From Mesostigma viride (taxonomy: Eukaryota; Streptophyta; Mesostigmatophyceae; Mesostigmatales; Mesostigmataceae), in contig RPFO01000175.1 of NCBI GenBank assembly GCA_009746045.1, positions 2,849,634-2,913,633 of the forward strand: DNA of 64,000 nucleotides, read 5' to 3'. Under the pieces are notes generated by a model. That model was given only the letters and a program-made list of their open reading frames with translations, made no database searches and was not told where the DNA came from. The translations under genes were made by a program, and so were the position numbers. Position 1 is the stretch's first letter; each line of letters begins with the position of its first letter. Positions 11,539 to 21,899 of this stretch are shown here, piece by piece.

Positions 11539-13108
11539 CTACCCTTCCCCAGGGGACCGCGCGTCCGCGTGCTGGTCGTCGTCATCCGGGGGGCTTTGCT
11601 GGAACTTGTGGGCCCACGCAGGAACACGTGTGCGCGTCTTGAGTCGCGGGCAGTCCTTCTTGAGGTGTCCGATCTCGTTGCACCTGAAGCAGCGGGCCTT
11701 GGACACGTCGATGGTGTGTAGCTGCGTGGCGGGCACCTCATCGTCCTCGTATTCCTCCTCCCGGATGGGTTCAACTTCCCGCGGGCTGGCTGAGCCCTGG
11801 TGCGTGATGATGTCGGCCACTTGGAGAAGGTACTGCTGGATGGCGTGGATGTCAAGATTCGCCCAGGGCACCTCCGCGTAGTGCTTCTTAACCTCGTCCA
11901 GGAGGTCAGGGTGAATAGCCTCCAGAAACCGAATCTTGTCACTCGGTCCACGTCAGGTCGCCGGTCAGCCGCGCCCCAAAGGAGTCAAAGGTGGTTAGGA
12001 ACTCCGCCAAGTCAGTGTTGCCTTGACGTAGGCGGCCGAACTCAAACCGCTCAGTCAGTCGATAGCCGGGAGGGATGAGCTTGCGCCGGATGCGCTCCAG
12101 CAGTTCCTCAACCGTCTGCGGGTATGACTGAGCCGCCACACTCTCGACGTTAAGCATCCCGACTACTGATGGGTCCATACACTTCACCACCACGTACGGG
12201 ATCAGCACCTTGGTAGCCAGCTGCCACTCATTGTGTTCACACCATACGGTGTATAGCTGCTGCCACATACGAGCCCACTCGTCGATCTCGCGGGGACTCA
12301 TGCCTGCGTGGAGCTTGGGCACCGCCTTGAAATCTGGCAAGGGCGGGGCCTTGACCGGCTCTCCCAGGGGCCCGCCCGTCATCTCGCAGTACGCGGGACT
12401 GGAAAAGGTGGGGGGCTGTTGGCGCCTCGCCCACGCTTCATAATGGGACCCATGGGAGGGGGCATACTGGGCAGACTCGCGCCGGGATACGAGAGCCGGC
12501 GTCCGCCGCGCGCCAAGCTGCATAGTCGCCAGTCCCACGTCGGGGTGCGTAGGCGTCAGATTGCCGCTGAAAGGCGAAGCGGTCCGACTCACGCCGCACG
12601 CGGACCGACGTGGGATGCTCGTAGCCAGGGTCGTCCAAGGGCAGCCGACTGAAGTTGACATTCGTGGGCGCGCTCCTGGCGGGTGTGTATGGTGGTACGG
12701 TGAGGAATGGGCCAGGAGGAGCGTGTCCATCGTCCCATGGGTCGCCGTGGACGTAGGCCGACGATCCTGGCACTCTATGCGGGGGCCTGGACTCTCGCTC
12801 GTAAGACCCGAAGGATACCCGACGAGGGACCCGCCCGGGCTCCGGCCTCGACCCCCCCCGTCCACGCCCGGCCCATGCATGGGTCAGACGCGCGCTCTCG
12901 TGCGCGTACGTCGCCGGGTAGTACCGATACACGAGAGCAGCAGGCGGGGGTATGAACGGAGAGCTGGCCGTTGAGCTACCTGCGTCCTCTACATCCTCCT
13001 CCTCCTGCGCATCTTCCACGGAAGGGGGTCGCTGCGTAGGAGGTACCCTGTCCCAATTGCCCATATGCTGGGTCGATAGCGGTCGCGGCTGCTGCTGCGT
13101 CTGCTGTC

Positions 13109-13114
<6 letters not shown>

Positions 13115-13182
<68 letters not shown>
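13115..13182 (-). repeat. (CAG)n triplet run encoding polyglutamine
   Basis: About 22 uninterrupted CTG triplets on the + strand, read as CAG in gag. They are flanked by imperfect CTG/TCG triplets. Confidence 0.95.
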
Positions 13183-13200
13183 GTCTGTCGCGACGGCGGA

Positions 13201-13336
13201 GACTGCTGAGACAGAGGCTGTCGTTGCGGCGACTGCTGAGACTGAGGCTGTCGCTGCGGCGACTGCTGGGACTGAGGCTGTCGCTGCGGCGACTGCTGAG
13301 ACTGAGGCTGTCGCTGCGGCGACTGCTGGGACTGAT
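13201..13336 (-). repeat. 30-bp tandem repeat in gag
   Basis: About 4.5 copies of a 30-bp unit starting at 13201, 13231, 13261, 13291 and 13321. It encodes a repeating QSQQSPQRQP peptide on the minus strand. Confidence 0.93.
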
Positions 13337-13583
13337 CAAACCCTAGGGCAGCTTGCTCGAGCTGCGACTCCAGGGTCGCCTGCCATTCTGCGGTAACCCT
13401 AGCGGCTGCATCGGATCTCTGGGAGCCTCGGGAGCTCCTACTGGACTTGCTAGATCTTCTGGAACCCTGACTGGACTTGCTCGCCACTTCCTGCTGTTCT
13501 TCCCTAACGTCCTTTGGGGACCTAGCTGATGATGCACTGGATCTTTGGGACCCTTGGGAACCGCGACTGGACGTGCTCGCCAC

Positions 13584-14967
13584 TTCCTGCTGTTCTTCCC
13601 TAACGTCCTTTGGGGACAGCCTAGGGTCCTTTGGGGACCGTGTGCCACCTGCACCTTTCTTCCTAGGGGGAATTTGGGCCCACGGACCTCACCAGCACCG
13701 TACCAGGTACACAATACACAGTACCTCCCCAAACACAGGCAAGCACGAGAGAAGAGAGCAGAAACCACAACTAATGCTTCTAATAGTACTAATATTATCT
13801 ACTAAATATGGTATCTAGGCTTATAGGCAGTATCACTATATACTGTGGTGCTTATGCCCTCGAGGATGGGCCCAGGTGAAGCTGCTCCAGTGCACGCAAC
13901 ACATCCTGTGCAGGGGACTGTGTGACACTCCTATGCTGGTGCAGCCTTTCTGGGAGGGGCCTGTTATCCTTGTCTGCCTCCGCTAGTGTATTAAATCCCT
14001 GCCATCTAGCTAACGATGCTGGGTGTAAAACTTTATCCTTAATATGATTACTACACGCAACCCAGCTGTAGAAAATACCTGGTTGGCATGTGGCCCCGTC
14101 GTGTGCTACTGCATAGTATAGGTATTGGGATCTACCTCCTTGATTAATACATCTATATCCTCCTTCATTATTACGTCTGCTGCGAGAGGTTCCCATGAAC
14201 TACCGATTAGGTATAAAGCAATATCACACGGTATTCAAGCATGCAATGCAGGAAGGGGAAAGAAAGGGAGGAAAGCCCACCCAGGATACCTCTACGTGCA
14301 GGTGACGTGCTCACAGCGAGAGAGAAACACAAGGCAGAAACAAAACGTTCACAAACAGTACGAAAGACGTTGAGGTCCAGCCACCGGCAACACAGTTAGG
14401 CAACGGCCAGCCGGTGACTACCCTCGAGCCGTAGGCAGCGTTGCCCTTTGGGGGTCCACCCACGGCTCACGAGGGCTGTCTTTGGGACAACCCGCTCACA
14501 AACGTTTACAAACATGAAAATGGATTACGACAAGAAACAAAAACCCCGTTTCTACGCGCGTGGGTAAGACAGGGGACAAGAAGGACTTATATATATATTG
14601 CTTTACCGATGCCTTACTGCCGTCAGTATCGTTGAAAACCCTGAGTTCTGGCCGCCACCTGGTGTCGTTGAAAGCCGGAGCTCTGGCCGCCACCGGGTGT
14701 CGTTGAAAACTGGGGCTTTAGCCGCCACCGTCGACAGCCCAACATCACGGGATCGCTGCTGACCCCGCCGAGTATTCCTTACTGGCCGCTCGCCGTCTAG
14801 GTCGTCGTTGAATCCCTTGCGGGATTGCCGCCGACCTGTCCAGCGGTCGTTGAATAATGGAACCTCTATCTACACCAAGCTCCGCCTTGGTCTTCCTAGC
14901 TGGCGACACTAGCTCTCTCTGCGAGAGTTAGCTAACCTAGCCAGCAACACAAACCTCCGATAACCAG
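13584..14967 (-). other. 5' leader of the gag-only Gypsy-type element
   Basis: About 1.4 kb between the 5' LTR and gag, without a recognisable gene. The primer-binding site lies at its right edge. Three copies of a 35-36-bp unit beginning TCGTTGAAA occur at 14629, 14665 and 14700, with weaker copies to about 14860. Structured leaders of this kind often hold packaging signals (inference). Confidence 0.55.
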
Positions 14968-15632
14968 TGTAACGTGCCAGCCCAGACACCTAGCCTGAGC
15001 TACGTCGCGAAAGATCAACTGTGCCGGTAATAGGAAGAATCAAGGTGGCCTAATGCAGATTGCGCTTCACGACTGGGGTCATGAGATATCTGGCACCGCG
15101 GCTTGATGCCAAGATATTTAATACACACTTATAATGGCTAGCAAGACCAATTACAAATGGATAAGTGCCCCAGGTTCAATGTGTAGGCTTCATCGCACTT
15201 TACATTCATCGAACCAAGAGGACGAGACTCTCGTCCTCGGACCAATTTCACCTTGGTCTGCCACCAAGCTGGCAAGAGGCGCCGACATGGCGCCGACCTT
15301 CCAGAGAACTCCGAAACATGAAGTCCACACAAGATCCTCGGGTCGACATCGACCCTCGCCAGGCTACAGAATCCACGCATGAGTACAATATCTCAACCAG
15401 CAGCGCGGCGCGACTGCACCGGCCCCTAGAAGATCGCATACATCAACCTAGGCCCCAAATAACTGGTCCGAATCACACAAACTATCATAGTTCCATACAA
15501 AAGTCCTGACCAAGGGACAATTCCCAAATTAAGTCCCGAAATGAGTCCCAAAGTCCTACGGACTATGACAACAAGCCAAAATATATAATTTATTCCATTG
15601 TTGCTCCCGTTCCAAGGGTCGGGCACGCAACA
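14968..15632 (-). repeat. LTR (right; 5' LTR) of the gag-only Gypsy-type element
   Basis: 665 bp, TGTAACGTGCC to GGCACGCAACA, followed by the TSD CAGCC. Confidence 0.93.
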
Positions 15633-16425
15633 CAGCCATGGCCCGAGTCAGCGCCACCGACATGCGCTGACGCCAATATGACGTCCAGGTCCGCGCCGAC
15701 CATGGGGCCCGCTGGCCCTCCAGGTCCAGCCGGTCCTCCCGGAGCCGGCAACACTCCTTGAAGAAGGCGGAGGTCAGGGGCCCCATGCCCCCAAACTCCT
15801 CCAGGACAAAGGGCACCACACGATGGTGCCCGACGTCGCCGTAGGCCAGGAGCTTGGCCCGCTCCGCCCGGTCCGCCGTGTAACCTGCCGTGAGGGAGGC
15901 CCCAGCCACGTGGCTAAGAGCCAAGGGCCGCGCCACCGAAATGTCAATAAGCAGATGCCGGCCACCCCCCTCAAAGTCCAGCACCACGATGTCAGGCCGG
16001 TGGTTGGGGGAATAGAAGGCAGCGCCATCCGCATCCTCGGACCGGATGTTCGCATGGGGGAAAACCGACCGAACCATGGCGAGCACCACCGTCAGGAGGA
16101 CAGTGTGCAAATACAAATACCAATTCTGATTCTGTTGGCCCCCCATGCAGGCAAGGTAGTGAGTCCCCGTGGGATCCAGTGGCTGCCCACAGCTACCACA
16201 AGGCCGCCCGGCCGGAACAAGAGGCTGCGGGGCAAATAGCTGGTGCCGGAGCGCCACCGAGTAGTGGCTGGGAGCTAAGGCGAATGGGGGGGCCATGGGA
16301 AGAGCACGAAGGTACGCCGAGCCCACACTCCGCAAGGAAAGCGAGAATAGCCACGCACGTCCCTGGGCGTTGAGGTCCGCGAAAAGAGCCATCCAATCAG
16401 CCGTGTGCAGAATACCCGCGTAGGT
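15633..16425 (-). mobile_element. RLE LINE copy B1, coding part
   Basis: C-terminal protein of a family B RLE LINE: CGSCGQPLD...THYLAC zinc motif, NHRPDIVVLDF...LLID nuclease core and the HHRVVPFVLEEFG block. It is 5'-truncated at CCGCGTAGGT and abuts the B2 copy through TTCGGATATATAT. Family B differs from family A throughout, but domain order and target are the same. Confidence 0.87.
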
Positions 16426-17038
16426 TCGGATATATATTTAAAAAATATAATTACTTACAACAGAGTGAAATCACTCAAACCAAAGCAAACGCCCAGCTAT
16501 AAACCTATATACAGAGCCATGTCAAAGCTCTATACTACGATAAGACCAATGGAAACGCCTAACGGGAGGAACCTAATAGCCCTGCTGCACCGCAAAATCA
16601 GCCCGCGTACGGCGGAGCATGATGTCAGCCATGGCCCGAGTCAGCGCCACCGACAAGCGCTGACGCCAATATGACGTCCAGGTCCGCGCCGACCATGGGG
16701 CCCGCTGGCCCTCCAGGTCCAGCCGGTCCTCCCGGAGCCGGCAACACTCCTTGAAGAAGGCGGAGGTCAGGGGCCCCATGGCCCCAAACTCCTCCAGGAC
16801 AAAGGGCACCACACGATGGTGCCCGACGTCGCCATAGGCCAGGAGCTTGGCCCGCTCCGCCCGGTCCGCCGTGTAACCTGCCGTGAGGGAGGCCCCAGCC
16901 ACGTGGCTAAGAGCCAAGGGCCGCGCCACCGAAACGTCAATAAGCAGATGCCGTCCACCCCCCTCAAAGTCCAGCACCACGATGTCAGGCCGGTGGTTGG
17001 GGGAATAGAAGGCAGCGCCATCCGCATCCTCGGACCGG
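16426..17038 (-). mobile_element. RLE LINE copy B2, 3' part
   Basis: 3' UTR (about 150 bp after the stop near 16573) plus C-terminal coding sequence ending in VQQGY. Interrupted at 17038 by the foldback element and continued at 20871. Confidence 0.87.
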
Positions 17039-17244
17039 AGTTAGGTTAATATTGTGCGGAAACCTTTTTGCCACTTGGGCTACTCAGGTTCCGCACAATA
17101 TTACCGGCGATAACCACTCGCCGGACACTCAAGTTCACGACGTCGTGAACTTGAGTGTCCGGCGAGTGGTTATCGCCGGTAATATTGTGCGGAACCTGAG
17201 TAGCCCAAGTGGCAAAAAGGTTTCCGCACAATATTAACCTAACT
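17039..17244. repeat. 206-bp perfect palindrome, left end of the foldback element
   Basis: Two 103-bp arms are exact reverse complements about the centre 17141/17142 (GACGTC). Each arm contains a smaller inverted repeat (AATATTGTGCGGA with TCCGCACAATATT). Confidence 0.97.
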
Positions 17245-17822
17245 AAAACCTAGCCTCTTGGGGCGAGGACTAATCACTAGGCTCGGAACACCCGTATGCA
17301 TGAATATGATCGAATATAAGCATCTCGTTGGTGCAAATATCGATATGAATATGATCGAATATGAGCATCTCCTTGGTGCGCATATGATTAGAGCCGGGTG
17401 CCAAATCTGAACGAATTATTCCCCCAAATAATCCGCTTCCGAGTGGATTCGAACCTGCGCCCCGCAAGGATCCAGGTCTTAGTTAGGTTAATATTGTGCG
17501 GAAACCTTTTTGCCACTTGGGCTACTCAGGTTCCGCACAATATTACCGGCGATAACCACTCGCCGGACACTCAAGTTCACGACGTGTTTAACATGATCCT
17601 TGCGGGGCGCAGGTTCGAATCCACTCGGAAGCGGATTATTTGGGGGAATAATTCGTTCCGATTTGGCACCCGGCTCTAATCATATGCGCACCAAGGAGAT
17701 GCTCATATTCGATCATATTCATATCGATATTTGCACCAACGAGATGCTTATATTCGATCATATTCATGCATACGGGTGTTCCGAGCCTAGTGATTAGTCC
17801 TCGCCCCAAGAGGCTAGGTTTT
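17245..17822. repeat. Inverted arms of the foldback element
   Basis: About 228-bp arms at 17245-17472 and 17595-17822 are nearly perfect reverse complements; I noticed one mismatch. Between them lies one 103-bp half-palindrome (17481-17583). The whole RNA or single strand could fold into a long hairpin. Confidence 0.92.
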
Positions 17823-17847
17823 AGTTAGGTTAATATTGTGCGGAAAC

Positions 17848-18378
17848 TGTCAAAATGTAAGACAGGTGGCAGGCTTAAAGATCGAATAATGCTTTACTGA
17901 TTTTATATATTGACTTTGAGTCGGCGTACAAACGGGTAGCCATGACAATTGCAGGGGCAACATTAAGTGGAAAAACACACTGTCGCAGTATCCGTCGATC
18001 TGGAAATAATCTACGGTATAAGTTAAAGTGCATCCAGCCGCCACACACAAGTGGGTGGCTTACATCAACACTAAAATGATGCGTCAGATCACTAGTATGC
18101 AAGTACAAGGACATTGCGCCTCCAGGGCAGCACTTAGTGAACATAGGGTCGGCGCGTAGCGCGGAGCCAGGCAAATTTTGTCAGACGGCTACAGTACCAC
18201 TGGCTACAGTACCACTGGTTACAGTACCACTAGGGTACGGATGTCAGCTAACTAATATATTTAGCTAACTAATATATTTAGTAAAATGTAGAAGAAAGTA
18301 GTCATATAAGTTCCGGTATACCCGAAACTAGCACACTCAATAAAAAGACTGTCAGGCATATTGGGGCATATCCTGACA
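17848..18378 (-). repeat. LTR (left; 3' LTR) of the Copia-type element
   Basis: 531 bp; pairs with 20154-20684. It contains a short tandem (GGCTACAGTACCACT, three times) near 18187-18230. Confidence 0.94.
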
Positions 18379-18945
18379 CCCCCCTTGCATACAATGTGCC
18401 TGTTCCCCCCCTTGCTCAGAGAGACCTATAGCTAGTGAGGGTATAGCCGGGTACACTCCCCTGGCACCCCCCTTACACGGCTATCTGGTTGGAGCTGAGA
18501 GGAGACTGATGACTGTAGCCCCCAGGTGTCCCTGGGAGTGCGCCACAGTGGCTGTTGCTGGGAGAATGCCGGGGACCCTCGAAAAAACTTGGTTGTTGCT
18601 GCTGTTGCTGGTAAAATGCTGGGACCCTGGAAAGACATCCGGTGGCCCCCAGGTGTCCCTGGGAGTGCGCCACAGGAGAAAAGAACACAGGTTGACTGGT
18701 TGATGCTGGTACTGCAGTACTGGTCACTGCTGGCTGCTGGCATGAAGACCTGCACCTGTCACGTCTGTCAGGGTGGGCGACTAGCCGCTAGCAATGCAGG
18801 AGGGCCAGAGGACGGGTTGGGGGGGCTGGCTGCTGTCGCCTGCTGCAGTGCAGGTTGAAAAGCTCCAGGGCCCACGTCTGGTGCTAGCTGGGCCCAGCTG
18901 GCTGCTACCCCTTGTTCCCTGTCCCGGGGGAGCTGGATAAGACGT

Positions 18946-19839
18946 TTAGAAGCAGAAACCGGGGGGGAGGTCGTGGGCCTCGTGGGAGGGCGCCGGTGGG
19001 GTGTCGGTGGTGTGGTGGGCGGCGGGCCCGCCGGTGTTGCCGCGAGTGTTCCGTAGGTGAGGGTACTTCCACCAGCAGGTGGGCTCCTGATGAGAGGTGC
19101 GACCGCAGTGGGTGCAGCTGGGCCGCTGGGTCCCGCCATTGTGACCGCCACGCCCCCTGCCACGCCCGGTGCCACGGCCACCGCGTCCAGAGTGGGAGGT
19201 ATGATACACCCCGGTGGCCTCCGCGGAATCTTTGTTACCGTGCACAAGGTCCCAGGCCTTAAGAAGGGCCGCCTTAGTTTCCTGTAGGGTGATACCGTCC
19301 CCAAGGTTCAATTGTGCAAGGGACGGTAGCAACTCCTCGGTCACGCCGGCGAGCAGATTCTCGGCCAGATCCTCGGGTGCCATTTTGGCGCCGGTGGCAA
19401 TCAGGTCGTTATAAGTTAATTCCCCGTCGGTTATATATTGCCGCATTGTGACGCCGGGTTCCAGCTTCATTCGATTTAGCTTGCGGCGTAGTGCTCGCCG
19501 GTTGCTCATCTGCAGTTTGAGATGCTCATATTCTTCACAGATGCGATGATATGCCACGCTGCCAGTTTTCTGAGTAACACTGTTTGCCACTTTGAGTGCC
19601 GGTCCAACGAGGCACTGACAAAGGGCCGCAAAAAGAATCAGGTCGCGTTCCTCATTGACCTCGGTGCCAAGCAGGACAGACAGCATCCCGAATGCTGTCA
19701 CTACGGCCAGAAAAGGAATCTTCGTGTTATCCCACTTTACTGGGTCGAGGCCGTCGAACTGTGTAATATTTTTGCAGGCCTGTAAGATGTTGAGATCTTT
19801 CGTCGCTTTCGTAGCTGCTGCTGTCGCGGCTGCGGACAT
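18946..19839 (-). CDS. Copia-type Gag, looks whole
   Basis: 297 residues in one open frame, M at 19839. The order is an Ala-rich start, a capsid-like segment of the Copia Gag type (ITQFDGLDPVKWDNTKIPF, then LQMSNRRALRRKLNRMKL and YITDGELTYNDLIATG), a Gly/Arg-rich basic stretch (GRGGRGTGRGRGRGG) and a CCHC zinc knuckle, CTHCGRTSHQEPTC, near residue 240. Gag would form the particle and bind RNA. It is the only gene of its element, so enzymes must come from a full-length relative. Confidence 0.88.
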   Translation of the reverse strand: MSAAATAAATKATKDLNILQACKNITQFDGLDPVKWDNTKIPFLAVVTAFGMLSVLLGTEVNEERDLILFAALCQCLVGPALKVANSVTQKTGSVAYHRICEEYEHLKLQMSNRRALRRKLNRMKLEPGVTMRQYITDGELTYNDLIATGAKMAPEDLAENLLAGVTEELLPSLAQLNLGDGITLQETKAALLKAWDLVHGNKDSAEATGVYHTSHSGRGGRGTGRGRGRGGHNGGTQRPSCTHCGRTSHQEPTCWWKYPHLRNTRGNTGGPAAHHTTDTPPAPSHEAHDLPPGFCF

Positions 19840-20153
19840 GATTGTCTCGGCAAGGTTAAAATCTGGTCACAACCGAGTCTCGGCAAGGTGAAAATCTGGA
19901 GACAGCCGAGAAAGCCGGAGACGCTCAATCCGTAATGGTAAAGATTAAGACTAATATGCGACGATGGTTGAGAACAGCAAATACGAGGTAGAGACGATCG
20001 TCTAAATACTGGAGTTCTTGAATTTCGATACAGGGAAGCCCGTCTAGGATATGCACGACTGGCATAAAGTGCCGACGTCGGATTCAGGGAGTCAATTTGC
20101 CCGATAAATCGGACCAGTTTCAGCAATTTAGTAGGCCACCCCGCTCGATACCA

Positions 20154-20684
20154 TGTCAAAATGTAAGACAGGTGGCAGGCTTAAAGATCGAATAATGCTT
20201 TACTGATTTTATATATTGACTTTGAGTCGGCGTACAAACGGGTAGCCATGACAATTGCAGGGGCAACATTAAGTGGAAAAACACACTGTCGCAGTATCCG
20301 TCGATCTGGAAATAATCTACGGTATAAGTTAAAGTGCATCCAGCCGCCACACACAAGTGGGTGGCTTACATCAACACTAAAATGATGCGTCAGATCACTA
20401 GTATGCAAGTACAAGGACATTGCGCCTCCAGGGCAGCACTTAGTGAACATAGGGTCGGCGCGTAGCGCGGAGCCAGGCAAATTTTGTCAGACGGCTACAG
20501 TACCACTGGCTACAGTACCACTGGTTACAGTACCACTAGGGTACGGATGTCAGCTAACTAATATATTTAGCTAACTAATATATTTAGTAAAATGTAGAAG
20601 AAAGTAGTCATATAAGTTCCGGTATACCCGAAACTAGCACACTCAATAAAAAGACTGTCAGGCATATTGGGGCATATCCTGACA
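20154..20684 (-). repeat. LTR (right; 5' LTR) of the Copia-type element
   Basis: 531 bp, same as 17848-18378; CCA immediately to its left belongs to the primer-binding site. Confidence 0.94.
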
Positions 20685-20689
20685 GAAAC

Positions 20690-20870
20690 CTTTTTGCCAC
20701 TTGGGCTACTCAGGTTCCGCACAATATTACCGGCGATAACCACTCGCCGGACACTCAAGTTCACGACGTCGTGAACTTGAGTGTCCGGCGAGTGGTTATC
20801 GCCGGTAATATTGTGCGGAACCTGAGTAGCCCAAGTGGCAAAAAGGTTTCCGCACAATATTAACCTAACT
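20690..20870. repeat. Right end palindrome of the foldback element (remainder)
   Basis: With the 25 bp at 17823-17847 this makes a second 206-bp palindrome equal to 17039-17244; the Copia-type element split it. Confidence 0.92.
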
Positions 20871-20990
20871 ACCGGATGTTCGCGTGGGGGAAGACCGACC
20901 GAATCATGGCGAGCACCACCGTCAGGAGGACAGTGTGCAAATACAAATACCAATTCTGATTCTGTTGGCCCCCCATGCAGGCAAGGTAGT
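20871..20990 (-). mobile_element. RLE LINE copy B2, 5' part
   Basis: Resumes the LINE protein at the residue where 17038 stopped, after the ACCGG duplication, and is 5'-truncated at GCAAGGTAGT. TCGGATATAT of the next copy follows directly. Confidence 0.86.
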
Positions 20991-21861
20991 TCGGATATAT
21001 ATTAAAAATATAATTACTTACAGCAGAGTGAAATCACTCAAACCAAAGCAAACGCCCAGCTATAAACCTATATACAGAGCCATGTCAAAGCTCTATACTA
21101 CGATAAGACCAATGGAAACGCCTAACGGGAGGAACCTAATAGCCCTGCTGCACCGCAAAATCAGCCCGCGTACGGCGGAGCATGATGTCCGCCATGGCCC
21201 GAGTCAGCGCCACCGACAAGCGCTGACGCCAATATGACGTCCAGGTCCGCGCCGACCATGGGGCCCGCTGGCCCTCCAGGTCCAGCCGGTCCTCCCGGAG
21301 CCGGCAACACTCCTTGAAGAAGGCGGAGGTCAGGGGCCCCATGGCCCCAAACTCCTCCAGGACAAAGGGCACCACACGATGGTGCCCGACGTCGCCGTAG
21401 GCCAGGAGCTTGGCCCGCTCCGCCCGGTCCGCCGTGTAACCTGCCGTGAGGGAGGCCCCAGCCACGTGGCTAAGAGCCAAGGGCCGCGCCACCGAAACGT
21501 CAATAAGCAGATGCCGGCCACCCCCCTCAAAGTCCAGCACCACGATGTCAGGCCGGTGGTTGGGGGAATAGAAGGCAGCGCCATCCGCATCCTCGGACCG
21601 GATGTTCGCGTGGGGGAAAACCGACCGAATCATGGCGAGCACCACCGTCAGGAGGACAGTGTGCAAATACAAATACCAATTCTGATTCTGTTGGCCCCCA
21701 TGCAGGCAAGGTAGTGAGTCCCCGTGGGATCCAGCGGCTGCCCACAGCTACCACAAGGCCGCCCGGCCGGAACAAGAGGCTGCGGGGCAAATAGCTGGTG
21801 CCGGAGCGCCACCGAGTAGTGGCTGGGAGCCAAGGCGAATGGGGGGGCCATGGGAAGAGCA
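20991..21861 (-). mobile_element. RLE LINE copy B3 (5'-truncated)
   Basis: 3' UTR and the C-terminal zinc-motif/nuclease protein, uninterrupted by other elements. One C fewer in a C-run near 21700 than in the other B copies shifts the frame. Truncated at GGGAAGAGCA. It is the right-hand, 5'-most copy of the array. Confidence 0.87.
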
Positions 21862-21873
21862 TCGGATATATAT
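21862..21873. other. Presumed original LINE target site, TCGGATATATAT
   Basis: The site at the 5' flank of the array; the same sequence stands at every internal junction (2995, 9020, 16426, 20991) and at the far left end (2103). Confidence 0.75.
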
Positions 21874-21899
21874 GCTAATGCAATATCATGTGAGCATAC

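Larger units (their letters stand above)
11539..13583 (-). pseudogene. Gag region with polyglutamine and zinc knuckle (fossil)
   Basis: Gag packages the element RNA. Reading leftward on the minus strand there is a Ser/Lys-rich start, a glutamine-rich stretch, a Gypsy-type capsid region (LLERIRRKLIPPG, FGRLRQGNTDLAEFLTTFD) and a CCHC knuckle, CFRCNEIGHLKKDC, near 11690. The capsid part resembles that of G1 (LENHLVPPDADW, FGTLQQGTKSFKEYM), which supports the Gypsy-type call. The region is broken. Confidence 0.8.
9222..15632 (-). mobile_element. Gag-only Gypsy-type LTR element, nested in LINE B1
   Basis: LTRs run TG...CA, the 5-bp TSD CAGCC lies at 9217-9221 and 15633-15637, a purine-rich tract (GGGGAGGGGGAGGAG on the minus strand) abuts the left LTR, and a primer-binding site beginning TGGTTATCGGAGG abuts the right LTR. 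The interior is about 5 kb and encodes Gag with a zinc knuckle, but no protease, RT or integrase is visible, so it is non-autonomous. The LTRs differ by only a few substitutions and two small indels, so the insertion is recent. The gag is broken in about two places. Confidence 0.92.
17848..20684 (-). mobile_element. Gag-only Copia-type LTR element, nested in the foldback element
   Basis: 2837 bp, LTRs TGTCAAAATG...TCCTGACA of equal length (531 bp) and apparently identical, TSD GAAAC at 17843-17847 and 20685-20689. The minus-strand primer site TGGTATCGAGC directly follows the 5' LTR and a GGGGGG-ended purine tract precedes the 3' LTR. The 1.8-kb interior holds one gag and no pol, so it is non-autonomous but looks whole. 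The identical LTRs make it one of the youngest insertions here. Confidence 0.93.
17039..20870. mobile_element. Foldback transposon with palindromic ends (split by a Copia-type element)
   Basis: It begins AGTTAGGTTAATATTGTGCG and ends in the exact reverse complement. A 5-bp duplication ACCGG lies at 17034-17038 and 20871-20875, and LINE B2 is contiguous without it. Without the inserted LTR element it is 990 bp: a 206-bp perfect palindrome, an inverted arm, one 103-bp half-palindrome, the opposite inverted arm, and a second 206-bp palindrome. It encodes no protein, so it must be moved in trans. The ends and 5-bp TSD do not match a superfamily I can name. Confidence 0.85.

Noticed and set aside
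12952-13209. Cysteine-run ORF on the + strand
   Set aside because: Shadow of the CAG-encoded polyglutamine on the other strand.
17595-17640. tRNA/SINE-like B box (GGTTCGAATCC) in the foldback arm
   Set aside because: The T stem does not pair, no A box stands at the right distance and no cloverleaf can be formed; it also occurs in inverted copy as part of the arm.
17270-17797. Pair of identical 65-codon ORFs in the foldback arms
   Set aside because: They are mirror copies created by the inverted repeat, with no domain.
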